Of a stretch of DNA of 7,436 bases, positions 1 to 5,740 are shown piece by piece (position 1 is the first letter of the stretch; every line of letters starts with the position of its first letter). The DNA lies in assembly GCA_913055965.1 (NCBI GenBank), contig CAJXKX010000092.1, positions 1 to 7,436 of the forward strand. The letters are read 5' to 3'. Made by a program: the position numbers and the translations under genes. The DNA is from an uncultured Roseovarius sp. (lineage in GTDB: Bacteria; Pseudomonadota; Alphaproteobacteria; Rhodobacterales; Rhodobacteraceae). The notes below the pieces were generated by a model, which had not been told where the DNA came from, made no database searches, and saw only the letters and a list, made by a program, of their open reading frames with translations.

Positions 1-1070
1 AGGTCGGCTGTCGCGTCGAGGATGTCGACGTCATCACCGGCGACACCGACCAGTTCTACTGGGGCGCCGGGACCTTCGCTTCCCGGGGCGCGGTCGTCCT
101 CGGCAACGCGACGCACGCGGCGGCGCTGGCGGTGCGCGCCGAGGGCGGCGTCACGCGCCTGGCCAAGCTGCACCAGCGCGATCCCTTGAGCCTGCGCCTG
201 CCGCAGCCGGGGCGGATTGGCCTCGCCTATTTCGGCGACGACCGGGGGCGCATCCTGACCGAGATGTCGGTGATCCCGCGCTCGGACGACGAGATCTGGC
301 TGATCACCGCCGGGGCGGCGCAATGGCATGACCGCGACGTGCTGGCGCGCGGCCTGCCCGAGGGGGTGACGCTGACCGACCGGAGCGACCGGTATGATTG
401 CCTTCTGGTCACCGGGCCTGCGGCGCGCGACATCCTCGGGCCGCTCACGGATGCGGACCTGTCGCTGCCCTGGTTGAGCGTGCAGGATACAAGCGTCTGC
501 GGTGTCGGCTGCGTGCTGATCCGGGTGTCCTTTGCCGGGGAACTGGGCTGGGAAATCCATTGCCCGGCGGCGGAGGTGCCGGTGATCTGGGATGCGGTGA
601 CGGCGGCGGGGGCGAAACCCTTCGGCATGTGGGCGCTGAATTCCCTGCGTATCGAAAAGGGCTATCGCGCGTGGAAGGGCGATCTTTCCACCGATTACTC
701 GCTGCTCGAGGGCGGGCTGGAGAGGTTCGTCAGGCTCGACAAGCCGCAGGAGTTTCCGGGCAAGGCGGCGGTCCTGGCCGAGAAACAGCGCGGGGTGGCG
801 AAGCGGTTTGCGCCGCTGATCGTGGAGGCGGGGGCGGCGGATGCGCCCTACATGTCGACGCTCTGGCACGGGGGCGAGATCGTGGGCGAGACCACGAGCG
901 GGGCCTGGGGCTACCGCGTGGGGGCCTCGGTGGCGCTGGCCATGCTGCGTGCCGATCTGGCGGTGCCGGGGACAAAGCTGGAGGTCGAAATCTACGGCGA
1001 GCGGTTCCCGGCCACGGTGCAGCCCGACGCGCCGCTCTGGGACCCGGAAAACGAAAGGCTGCGGGCTTGA
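1..1070 (+). CDS. GcvT-domain dimethylglycine/sarcosine dehydrogenase-like protein, C-terminal part, 5' partial and possibly chimeric
   Basis: The open frame enters from the left edge (first full codon at 3) and ends in TGA at 1068-1070. From about nt 195 it matches the folate-binding GcvT module found at the C-terminus of FAD-dependent dimethylglycine/sarcosine dehydrogenases. Visible landmarks are PGRIGLAYF followed by RGRILTEMSV, the FAGELGWEI motif near 532-558, the LRIEKGYRAWKGDL block near 643-690, and the C-terminal barrel segment GEIVGETTSGAWGYRVG near 874-927. In complete relatives this module takes the one-carbon unit released by the flavin domain and forms methylene-tetrahydrofolate. 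The module is paralogous to the C-terminal half of the gene at 3091-5538. The expected flavin and linker domains are not upstream; codons 3 to ~131 instead resemble a molybdenum hydroxylase (see separate entry). A GTG at 132 is an in-frame methionine-capable codon, but I see no reason to start there. As encoded here, the protein would have GcvT but no visible FAD site. Confidence 0.8.
   Translation, partial: VGCRVEDVDVITGDTDQFYWGAGTFASRGAVVLGNATHAAALAVRAEGGVTRLAKLHQRDPLSLRLPQPGRIGLAYFGDDRGRILTEMSVIPRSDDEIWLITAGAAQWHDRDVLARGLPEGVTLTDRSDRYDCLLVTGPAARDILGPLTDADLSLPWLSVQDTSVCGVGCVLIRVSFAGELGWEIHCPAAEVPVIWDAVTAAGAKPFGMWALNSLRIEKGYRAWKGDLSTDYSLLEGGLERFVRLDKPQEFPGKAAVLAEKQRGVAKRFAPLIVEAGAADAPYMSTLWHGGEIVGETTSGAWGYRVGASVALAMLRADLAVPGTKLEVEIYGERFPATVQPDAPLWDPENERLRA
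3..195 (+). other. Molybdenum-hydroxylase (xanthine/CO dehydrogenase large subunit)-like coding segment in frame with the GcvT domain
   Basis: The translation from nt 3 contains EDVDVITGDTDQF and, just downstream, WGAGTFASRGAVVLGNATHAA. The pattern GDTD, five residues or so, G-x-GT-x-(A/G)-SR, then a small-residue helix with AVR, is the signature I know from the molybdopterin-binding large subunit of xanthine dehydrogenase/CO dehydrogenase-family proteins. It does not occur in GcvT or DAO-type flavin domains. In that family roughly 250 more residues follow, but here the frame runs into GcvT sequence. The right boundary is uncertain: the similarity is clear to about nt 140 and could run to about 200, since RLAKLHQRDPLSLRL could still be hydroxylase sequence. 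All six valines in codons 3-131 are GTC, whereas the GcvT part uses mainly GTG, which fits a different origin. The identification is from memory of the family, not a search. Confidence 0.65.
1053..1058 (+). promoter_or_regulatory. Shine-Dalgarno GAAAGG that supports the TTG start of the MDR gene
   Basis: GAAAGG lies 8 nt before TTG at 1067-1069, which overlaps the upstream TGA stop. The later ATG at 1088 is preceded by CCCGCCACC with no purine-rich site. This favours TTG and translational coupling with the preceding gene. Confidence 0.55.
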
Positions 1071-2140
1071 CCACGTTGCCCGCCACCATGTCCGGCATCC
1101 ACCTCACCCGCCACGGCGGGCCGGAGGCGCTGGTCTGGCGCGAGGATATCCCCGTGCCGCGCCCCGGTGCGGGCGAGGTGCTGGTGCGTGTGCGGGCGGC
1201 GGGGGTCAACAACACCGATATCAACACCCGCGAGGGCTGGTACGCGGCGGAGGTGACGGGGGCCACGGGCGAGACCGGTGACGGGGTCGAGGCCGGGGGC
1301 TGGTCGGGCGCGCTGCGCTTCCCGCTCATTCAGGGCGGTGACCTGTGTGGCGAGGTGGTGGCGCAGGGGCCGGGCGTGACCGCGCCCGCGCTCGGTGCGC
1401 GGGTGACCTGCCCGATCAACATCCCCCGGCCCACGCCCGACAACCCGGTGGGGTTCGTGGCCTTGGGCTCGGAGATCGACGGAGCCTTTGCCGAATACTG
1501 CCTGATGAAGGCCGACGACCTGCACGATGTGACCGATGCGCCGCTGTCGGATATCGAGATCGCCGCCATCCCCTGCGGTTTCGGCACCGCGATGGGGCTG
1601 CTCGATCGCGCGGGCGTCGCGACGGGGCAGGAGGTGCTCATTACCGGGGCGTCGGGCAATGTCGGCCTGGCGGCGGTGCAGCTGGCCGCGAGCATGGGCG
1701 CGCGGGTGACGGGTATCGCCGCACCGTCGAAGGCCGCGACCGTCATGGAAGAGGGCGCGGCGGAGGTGATCGCGCGCGACGCCCCCCTGCCCCGCGACCG
1801 CTATCACGCGGTGATCGACCTCGTGGGCGGGCCGGGCGTGGCCGCGCTGATCGACGCGCTGCGCCCCGGCGGGCACTATGCCGTGGCGGGGGCCATCGCC
1901 GGGCCGATGATAGCGGCCGACCTGCGCCGCATCTACCTGCGCGACATCACGCTTCACGGCTGCACCTATCAGCCGCCGCGCGTCTTTGCCCGGCTGATGG
2001 AGATGGTCCGCGCCGGAGAGGTGCGGCCCCGGATCAGCGCCACCTATCCCTTGCGCGACATCGCCCGCGCGCAGGCGGAGTTCCAGACCAAGACCCATGC
2101 CGGCAAGCTCATCCTCTTGCCCCCGGAGACAGATACATGA
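1067..2140 (+). CDS. Zinc-independent MDR family oxidoreductase (quinone oxidoreductase-like)
   Basis: This is a 357-residue medium-chain dehydrogenase/reductase if it starts at TTG 1067, or 350 residues from ATG 1088. I prefer TTG because of the Shine-Dalgarno at 1053-1058 and the TTGA overlap with the upstream stop. The N-terminal GroES-like domain (about 10-150) carries GEVLVRVRAAGVNNTDINTR and IQGGDLCGEVV. The residue normally supplying the catalytic zinc cysteine is in the NNTD segment, and there is no four-cysteine structural zinc lobe, so the enzyme is probably zinc-free like quinone oxidoreductases. The Rossmann domain carries the nucleotide motif GASGNVG at 194-200, and the C-terminus ends with the usual HAGKLIL segment. 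NAD(P)H-dependent reduction of an activated carbonyl, alkene or quinone is the family chemistry; the substrate is unknown. It sits between methyl-transfer genes and overlaps the next gene by 4 bp, so co-expression is likely. A glycine-rich insert at about 63-82 may shape the active-site entrance. Confidence 0.88.
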   Translation: MTTLPATMSGIHLTRHGGPEALVWREDIPVPRPGAGEVLVRVRAAGVNNTDINTREGWYAAEVTGATGETGDGVEAGGWSGALRFPLIQGGDLCGEVVAQGPGVTAPALGARVTCPINIPRPTPDNPVGFVALGSEIDGAFAEYCLMKADDLHDVTDAPLSDIEIAAIPCGFGTAMGLLDRAGVATGQEVLITGASGNVGLAAVQLAASMGARVTGIAAPSKAATVMEEGAAEVIARDAPLPRDRYHAVIDLVGGPGVAALIDALRPGGHYAVAGAIAGPMIAADLRRIYLRDITLHGCTYQPPRVFARLMEMVRAGEVRPRISATYPLRDIARAQAEFQTKTHAGKLILLPPETDT

Positions 2141-3033
2141 CCGCCATTACCCTTCTGGACGGCTCCATCGGACAGGAACTTGTCAAACGCTCGGGCGACC
2201 GGGCGACGCCGCTGTGGTCGACGCAGGTGATGATGGATCACCCGCAGATCGTGCGGGACGTGCATGACGCCTATTTCGCCGCAGGCGCCACGGTGGCCAC
2301 CACCAACACCTATGCGGTGCTGCGCGACCGGCTGGCGCGGGTGGGGCTGGAGGATCGGGTCGGGCATCTCGCCGATGTGGCCGTCAGCGCCGCCATCGCC
2401 GCGCGCGATGCGCATGGCGGGGGCCGGGTGGCGGGCGCGGTGGGGCCGCTGGTGCAATCCTACCGCCCGGACCTGTGTCCGGCTGCGGCGGAGGCGGCCT
2501 TGATCTATGCCGAGCCGGTGGCGGCCATCGCGCCCCGCGTCGATCTGCTGCTGTTCGAGACCATGTGTTCGGTCGATCAGGCGCGCGGTGCCTGTCTGGC
2601 GGCGCGGGCGGCGGGCGTACCGCTCTGGCTCGCGGTCTCGGTGATGGACGAGGACGGCACGCGGCTGCGCTCGGGCGAGCCGCTCGGCGATCTCGCGCCG
2701 CTGCTGGCCGAGTTCACGCCCGATGCGATCCTGCTTAACTGCTCACCGCCCGAGGCGATCACGCAGGGGCTGCCGCATATTGCGGATTTCGGCCTGCCCT
2801 TCGGGGCCTATGCCAACGGGTTTACCCGGATCAGCGAGGGGTTTCTGGGCGCGGCCCCCACCGTCGATGCGCTCGAACAGCGGACCGATCTCTCCCCCGG
2901 CACCTATGCCGCGACCGTCATGGGCTGGATCGACGCGGGCGCCACCATCGTCGGCGGCTGCTGCGAGATCGGCCCCGATCACATCGCGGAACTGGCGCGC
3001 CGCATCCGCGAGGCGGGGCACGAGATTGTCTGA
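2137..3033 (+). CDS. Homocysteine S-methyltransferase family protein
   Basis: This 298-residue single-domain enzyme begins at ATG 2137, which overlaps the previous stop as ATGA and has GGAG 8 nt upstream (2125-2128). It is a TIM-barrel zinc methyltransferase. It starts with LLDGSIGQEL, then has the TTNTY segment at about 55-59, a zinc cysteine in LLNCS (C202) and the paired zinc cysteines in GGCCE (C275, C276), so all three ligands are present. The family transfers a methyl group to homocysteine to give methionine, from S-methylmethionine, betaine or related sulfonium/quaternary amine donors. The length is that of stand-alone homocysteine methyltransferases, not cobalamin-dependent MetH. Because it is flanked by dimethylglycine/sarcosine dehydrogenase-like genes, a betaine-type donor, which would yield dimethylglycine for the neighbours, is attractive, but this is inference from context. 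S-methylmethionine or dimethylsulfoniopropionate remain possible donors. Confidence 0.9.
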   Translation: MTAITLLDGSIGQELVKRSGDRATPLWSTQVMMDHPQIVRDVHDAYFAAGATVATTNTYAVLRDRLARVGLEDRVGHLADVAVSAAIAARDAHGGGRVAGAVGPLVQSYRPDLCPAAAEAALIYAEPVAAIAPRVDLLLFETMCSVDQARGACLAARAAGVPLWLAVSVMDEDGTRLRSGEPLGDLAPLLAEFTPDAILLNCSPPEAITQGLPHIADFGLPFGAYANGFTRISEGFLGAAPTVDALEQRTDLSPGTYAATVMGWIDAGATIVGGCCEIGPDHIAELARRIREAGHEIV

Positions 3034-3090
3034 CCCGCTGTTTCTTCTTGGCAAAAATACCCAATGCGCAACGCTTGCAAGAGGCGAGAC
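3034..3090 (+). other. Short intergenic spacer with an A/T-rich block (3041-3060)
   Basis: This 57-bp gap separates the methyltransferase stop from the next start. It contains TTTCTTCTTGGCAAAAATAC, strikingly A/T-rich for this sequence. I see no hairpin followed by a T-run and no paired -35/-10 boxes, so there is no evidence of a terminator or promoter. Strings close to this are, from memory, common just after genes in Rhodobacteraceae, and their function is unknown to me. The end of the gap (AGAGG at 3080-3084) is the ribosome binding site of the next gene. Confidence 0.4.
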
Positions 3091-5538
3091 ATGACCGATC
3101 TTCCAAACCGGGCCCGCGTGGTCATCATCGGCGGCGGCGTCGTGGGCTGCTCGGTGGCCTATCACCTGACCAAGCTGGGCTGGTCCGACGTGGTGCTGCT
3201 GGAGCGCAAGGCGCTGACCTCGGGCACCACCTGGCACGCCGCAGGCCTCATCGGGCAGTTGCGCGCGAGTGCCAATATGACCCGGCTCGCGCGCTACTCA
3301 GCCGAGCTTTATACCGGGCTCGAGGCCGAGACCGGCATTGCCACGGGGTTCCGGCAGGTGGGCTCGATCTCGGCGGCGCTGACCGGCGAGCGGCTGGAGG
3401 AGCTCAAGCGCAGCGCGGCGATGGCGCGGGCCTTCGGCGTGCCGGTGGAGGAGTTGTCGCCCGCCGAGATCGGCGCGCGCTATCCGCATCTCAATATCGA
3501 GGGCGTGACCGGGGGCGTCTGGCTGCCCACCGACGGGCAGGCGGACCCGGCGAATATCGCGCTGGCGCTGGCCAAGGGGGCGCGGGGGCGCGGCGCGAAG
3601 GTGGCCGAGCGGGTGAAGGTCACCGGCATTGCGCGGACGGGCCGCCGCGTCACGGGCGTGGACTGGCGCGGAGAGGATGGTGCCGAGGGTCATATCGCCT
3701 GCGAGATGATCGTCAATTGTGCGGGCATGTGGGGGCATGAGGTGGGGCGCATGGCGGGCACCAACGTGCCGCTGCATGCCTGCGAGCATTTCTATATCGT
3801 GTCCGAGCCGATTGCCGGGCTGTCGCAGCTACCCGTGCTGCGGGTGCCGGATGAATGCGCCTATTACAAGGAGGATGCCGGGAAAATGATGCTCGGTGCC
3901 TTCGAGCCGAACGCCAAGCCCTGGGGCATGAACGGCATCCCCGAGAGTTTCGAATTCGATCAGTTGCCCGAGGATTTCGACCATTTCGAGCCCATTCTGG
4001 AGGCCGCGGTCAACCGGATGCCGATGCTGGCCGAGGCTGGGATTCACACGTTCTTTAACGGTCCCGAAAGCTTTACCCCCGATGATGCCTATCATCTGGG
4101 GCTGTGTCCCGAGATGGACAATGTCTGGGTGGCCGCCGGGTTCAACTCGATCGGGATCCAGTCGGCGGGCGGCGCGGGGCATGCGCTGTCGCAATGGATG
4201 GAGGATGGCGAGAAGCCCTTTGACCTGGGCGATGTGGATATTGCGCGGATGCAGCCGTTTCAGGGGAACCGGCATTACCTGTTCGAGCGTTCGAAGGAGA
4301 CGCTGGGCCTGCTCTATGCCGATCACTTCCCCTACCGGCAAAAGGCCACGGCGCGCGGTGTGCGGCGCACGCCGTTTCATGCGCAATTGCTGACGCGCGG
4401 GGCGGTGATGGGCGAGACGGCGGGCTGGGAGCGGGCGAACTGGTATGCGCGCGAGGGGCAAGAGCGCGAATATCGCTATGGCTGGGGCCGGCAGAACTGG
4501 TTCGGCAACACCGGGGCCGAGGTGCGCGCCATTCGGCAGGGTGTGGGCATGTATGACATGTCGAGTTTCGGCAAGCTGCGGGTCGAGGGACCCGAGGCGG
4601 AGGCGTTTCTCAACCATGTCTGCGGGGCGGATATGGCGGTGGCCCCTGGCCGGATCGTCTATACGCAGTTTCTGAACGCGCGCGGCGGGATCGAGGCGGA
4701 TGTGACGGTGACGCGGCTATCGGAGACCGCGTATCTGGTGGTCACCCCCGCCGCGACGCGGCTGGCGGACGAGACGTGGCTGCGGCGGCATCTGGGCGAC
4801 CGGCAGGCGATCATCACCGATGTCACCGCCGGTGAGGGCGTGCTGGCCGTCATGGGGCCGAAGGCGCGCGATCTGATGCGCGCGGTGTCGCCCGATGACA
4901 TGTCGAACGAGGCGCATCCCTTCGGGCATGCGCGGCAGATCGAGATCGGCATGGGACTGGCGCGGGCGCATCGCGTGTCCTACGTCGGAGAACTCGGCTG
5001 GGAGATCTACGTGAGCGCAGACATGGCCGGGCATGTCTTCGAGGTGCTGAGCGAGGCGGGGGCGGATCACGGGCTGACGCTCTGCGGGATGCACGCGATG
5101 GACAGCTGCCGGATCGAGAAGGCGTTCCGCCATTTCGGCCATGACATCACCTGCGAGGATCACGTGCTGGAGGCGGGGCTGGGATTCGCCGTCAGGACCG
5201 CCAAGCCCGGTTTTATCGGGCGCGACGCGGTGCTGCGCAAGAAGGAGGCCGGGCTGGAGCGGCGGATGGTCCAATTCCGGCTGACCGACCCGGAGCCGAT
5301 GCTCTATCACAACGAGCCGGTGCTGCGCGATGGCGAGATCGTGGGCTATCTGAGCTCGGGGGCGTATGGGCATCACCTCGGCGCGGCCATCGGGATGGGA
5401 TACGTGCCGTGCAAGGGCGAAACGGCAGAACAGGTGCTGGCCTCAAGCTATGAGATCGACGTGGCGGGTGCCCGCGTGCGGGCCGAGGCGAGCCTGCGGC
5501 CGATGTATGACCCGAAATCCGAGCGGATGCGCGGCTGA
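3091..5538 (+). CDS. FAD-dependent dimethylglycine/sarcosine dehydrogenase-like protein with C-terminal GcvT domain
   Basis: This complete 815-residue, probably cytoplasmic enzyme has no signal peptide. ATG 3091 is chosen because AGAGG (3080-3084) lies 6 nt upstream and the dinucleotide-binding fold starts at once; an in-frame ATG at 3064 lacks such a site. Domain order: DAO-type FAD domain (about 8-370) with GGGVVGCS at 14-21 and TTWHAAG at 46-52, where H49 corresponds to the histidine that carries covalent FAD in mammalian dimethylglycine dehydrogenase; a linker (about 370-430); the GcvT domain from about 450 with YVGELGWEIY at 631-640 and CRIEKAFRHFGHD; and the GcvT C-terminal barrel with VGYLSSGAYG at 751-760. 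The family oxidatively removes an N-methyl group and passes it to tetrahydrofolate. In the folate region the sequence is GGIEADVTV, with Asp where the upstream paralogue has Glu (TEMSV), so the two probably differ in substrate. Sarcosine, dimethylglycine or another methylamine cannot be distinguished here. Confidence 0.9.
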   Translation: MTDLPNRARVVIIGGGVVGCSVAYHLTKLGWSDVVLLERKALTSGTTWHAAGLIGQLRASANMTRLARYSAELYTGLEAETGIATGFRQVGSISAALTGERLEELKRSAAMARAFGVPVEELSPAEIGARYPHLNIEGVTGGVWLPTDGQADPANIALALAKGARGRGAKVAERVKVTGIARTGRRVTGVDWRGEDGAEGHIACEMIVNCAGMWGHEVGRMAGTNVPLHACEHFYIVSEPIAGLSQLPVLRVPDECAYYKEDAGKMMLGAFEPNAKPWGMNGIPESFEFDQLPEDFDHFEPILEAAVNRMPMLAEAGIHTFFNGPESFTPDDAYHLGLCPEMDNVWVAAGFNSIGIQSAGGAGHALSQWMEDGEKPFDLGDVDIARMQPFQGNRHYLFERSKETLGLLYADHFPYRQKATARGVRRTPFHAQLLTRGAVMGETAGWERANWYAREGQEREYRYGWGRQNWFGNTGAEVRAIRQGVGMYDMSSFGKLRVEGPEAEAFLNHVCGADMAVAPGRIVYTQFLNARGGIEADVTVTRLSETAYLVVTPAATRLADETWLRRHLGDRQAIITDVTAGEGVLAVMGPKARDLMRAVSPDDMSNEAHPFGHARQIEIGMGLARAHRVSYVGELGWEIYVSADMAGHVFEVLSEAGADHGLTLCGMHAMDSCRIEKAFRHFGHDITCEDHVLEAGLGFAVRTAKPGFIGRDAVLRKKEAGLERRMVQFRLTDPEPMLYHNEPVLRDGEIVGYLSSGAYGHHLGAAIGMGYVPCKGETAEQVLASSYEIDVAGARVRAEASLRPMYDPKSERMRG

Positions 5539-5581
5539 GGGCGCGCCGCATGCTGGCGGGCGTCGCGCGGGTGCCGGAGAG

Positions 5582-5604
5582 ATCCTCCGGTCGAGCCGGA
5601 GGAT
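5582..5604. repeat. Perfect palindrome ATCCTCCGG-TCGAG-CCGGAGGAT, REP-like
   Basis: Nine-base arms at 5582-5590 and 5596-5604 are exact reverse complements around the 5-nt loop TCGAG. On the minus strand the element reads as GTCATCCTCCGG...CCGGAGGATC, close to the dispersed GTCATCC(T/C)CGGG-type palindromes that I recall as abundant between genes in alphaproteobacterial genomes. It follows the dehydrogenase stop by 43 bp and could form an RNA hairpin that protects the 3' end or slows transcription. There is no T-run after it, so a classical intrinsic terminator is not supported. Confidence 0.6.
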
Positions 5605-5637
5605 GACGGGGCGCGCGGCGGGGAATGACGGGGCGCG
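5603..5637 (+). repeat. Two direct copies of ATGACGGGGCGCG, 22-bp period
   Basis: The 13-mer occurs at 5603-5615 and again at 5625-5637, separated by CGGCGGGGA. The first copy overlaps the right edge of the palindrome, so the pair may be part of the same repeat element or the remnant of a second one that lost its hairpin. Confidence 0.5.
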
Positions 5638-5675
5638 GGGGCGCCGGGGTCGCGCGCGCATCGCATCGCGTCGCA

Positions 5676-5704
5676 TTGATCCTGTCGGCGTCTCGCCCTA
5701 TAGG
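5676..5704 (+). promoter_or_regulatory. Candidate sigma70-type promoter for dapD
   Basis: TTGATC (5676-5681) and TATAGG (5699-5704) are separated by exactly 17 bp, each matching 4 of 6 consensus positions. Transcription would begin near 5711, giving a leader of about 30 nt that contains the ribosome binding site. It is the only well-spaced box pair I noticed in this gap, but it is unproven. Confidence 0.45.
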
Positions 5705-5725
5705 CCATGCCACGCCAAGCGATGC

Positions 5726-5732
5726 AGGAAGG
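5726..5732 (+). promoter_or_regulatory. Strong ribosome binding site AGGAAGG for dapD
   Basis: AGGAAGG ends 8 nt before ATG 5741. It fixes the dapD start, although the frame stays open upstream to before 5400, where it only shadows the preceding gene and intergenic DNA. Confidence 0.7.
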
Positions 5733-5740
5733 AAACGCCG

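Larger units (their letters stand above)
5539..5740. other. 202-bp intergenic region between the methyl operon and dapD
   Basis: No gene is supported here. From left to right it holds a short GC-rich leader, a perfect palindrome (5582-5604), two copies of a 13-mer (5603-5615, 5625-5637), a CG-rich stretch with a TCGCA-type pentamer repeat (5656-5675), a sigma70-like promoter (5676-5704) and the dapD ribosome binding site. These are listed separately. Confidence 0.6.

Noticed and set aside
132..1070. GTG at 132 as the true start of the first gene
   Set aside because: The frame continues upstream to the window edge with family-like coding sequence, and no ribosome binding site precedes 132; a start there would also truncate the GcvT domain.
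992..2098. 368-codon minus-strand open frame opposite the MDR gene
   Set aside because: No recognisable domain, Arg/His/Gly-rich shadow composition, and fully antisense to a clear oxidoreductase.
3048..3076. TTGGCA as a -35 box for a promoter in the 57-bp operon gap
   Set aside because: No acceptable -10 box occurs at 16-18 bp; the following sequence is CG-rich.
2044..3090. SAM or other methionine-related riboswitch near the homocysteine methyltransferase
   Set aside because: The gene overlaps its upstream neighbour, leaving no leader, and the downstream 57-bp gap shows no pairing pattern of a known riboswitch.
3048..3740. Plus-strand frame of 230 codons overlapping the start of the dehydrogenase
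   Set aside because: Arg/Gly/Ala-rich out-of-frame reading of the FAD domain; no ribosome binding site or domain.
3829..4617. 262-codon minus-strand open frame inside the FAD-GcvT gene
   Set aside because: Antisense shadow without family features; the opposite strand encodes continuous, motif-bearing sequence.
5582..5604. Intrinsic terminator for the methyl operon
   Set aside because: The hairpin is perfect but is followed by GACGGGGCGCG with no T-run, so it is listed as a repeat instead.
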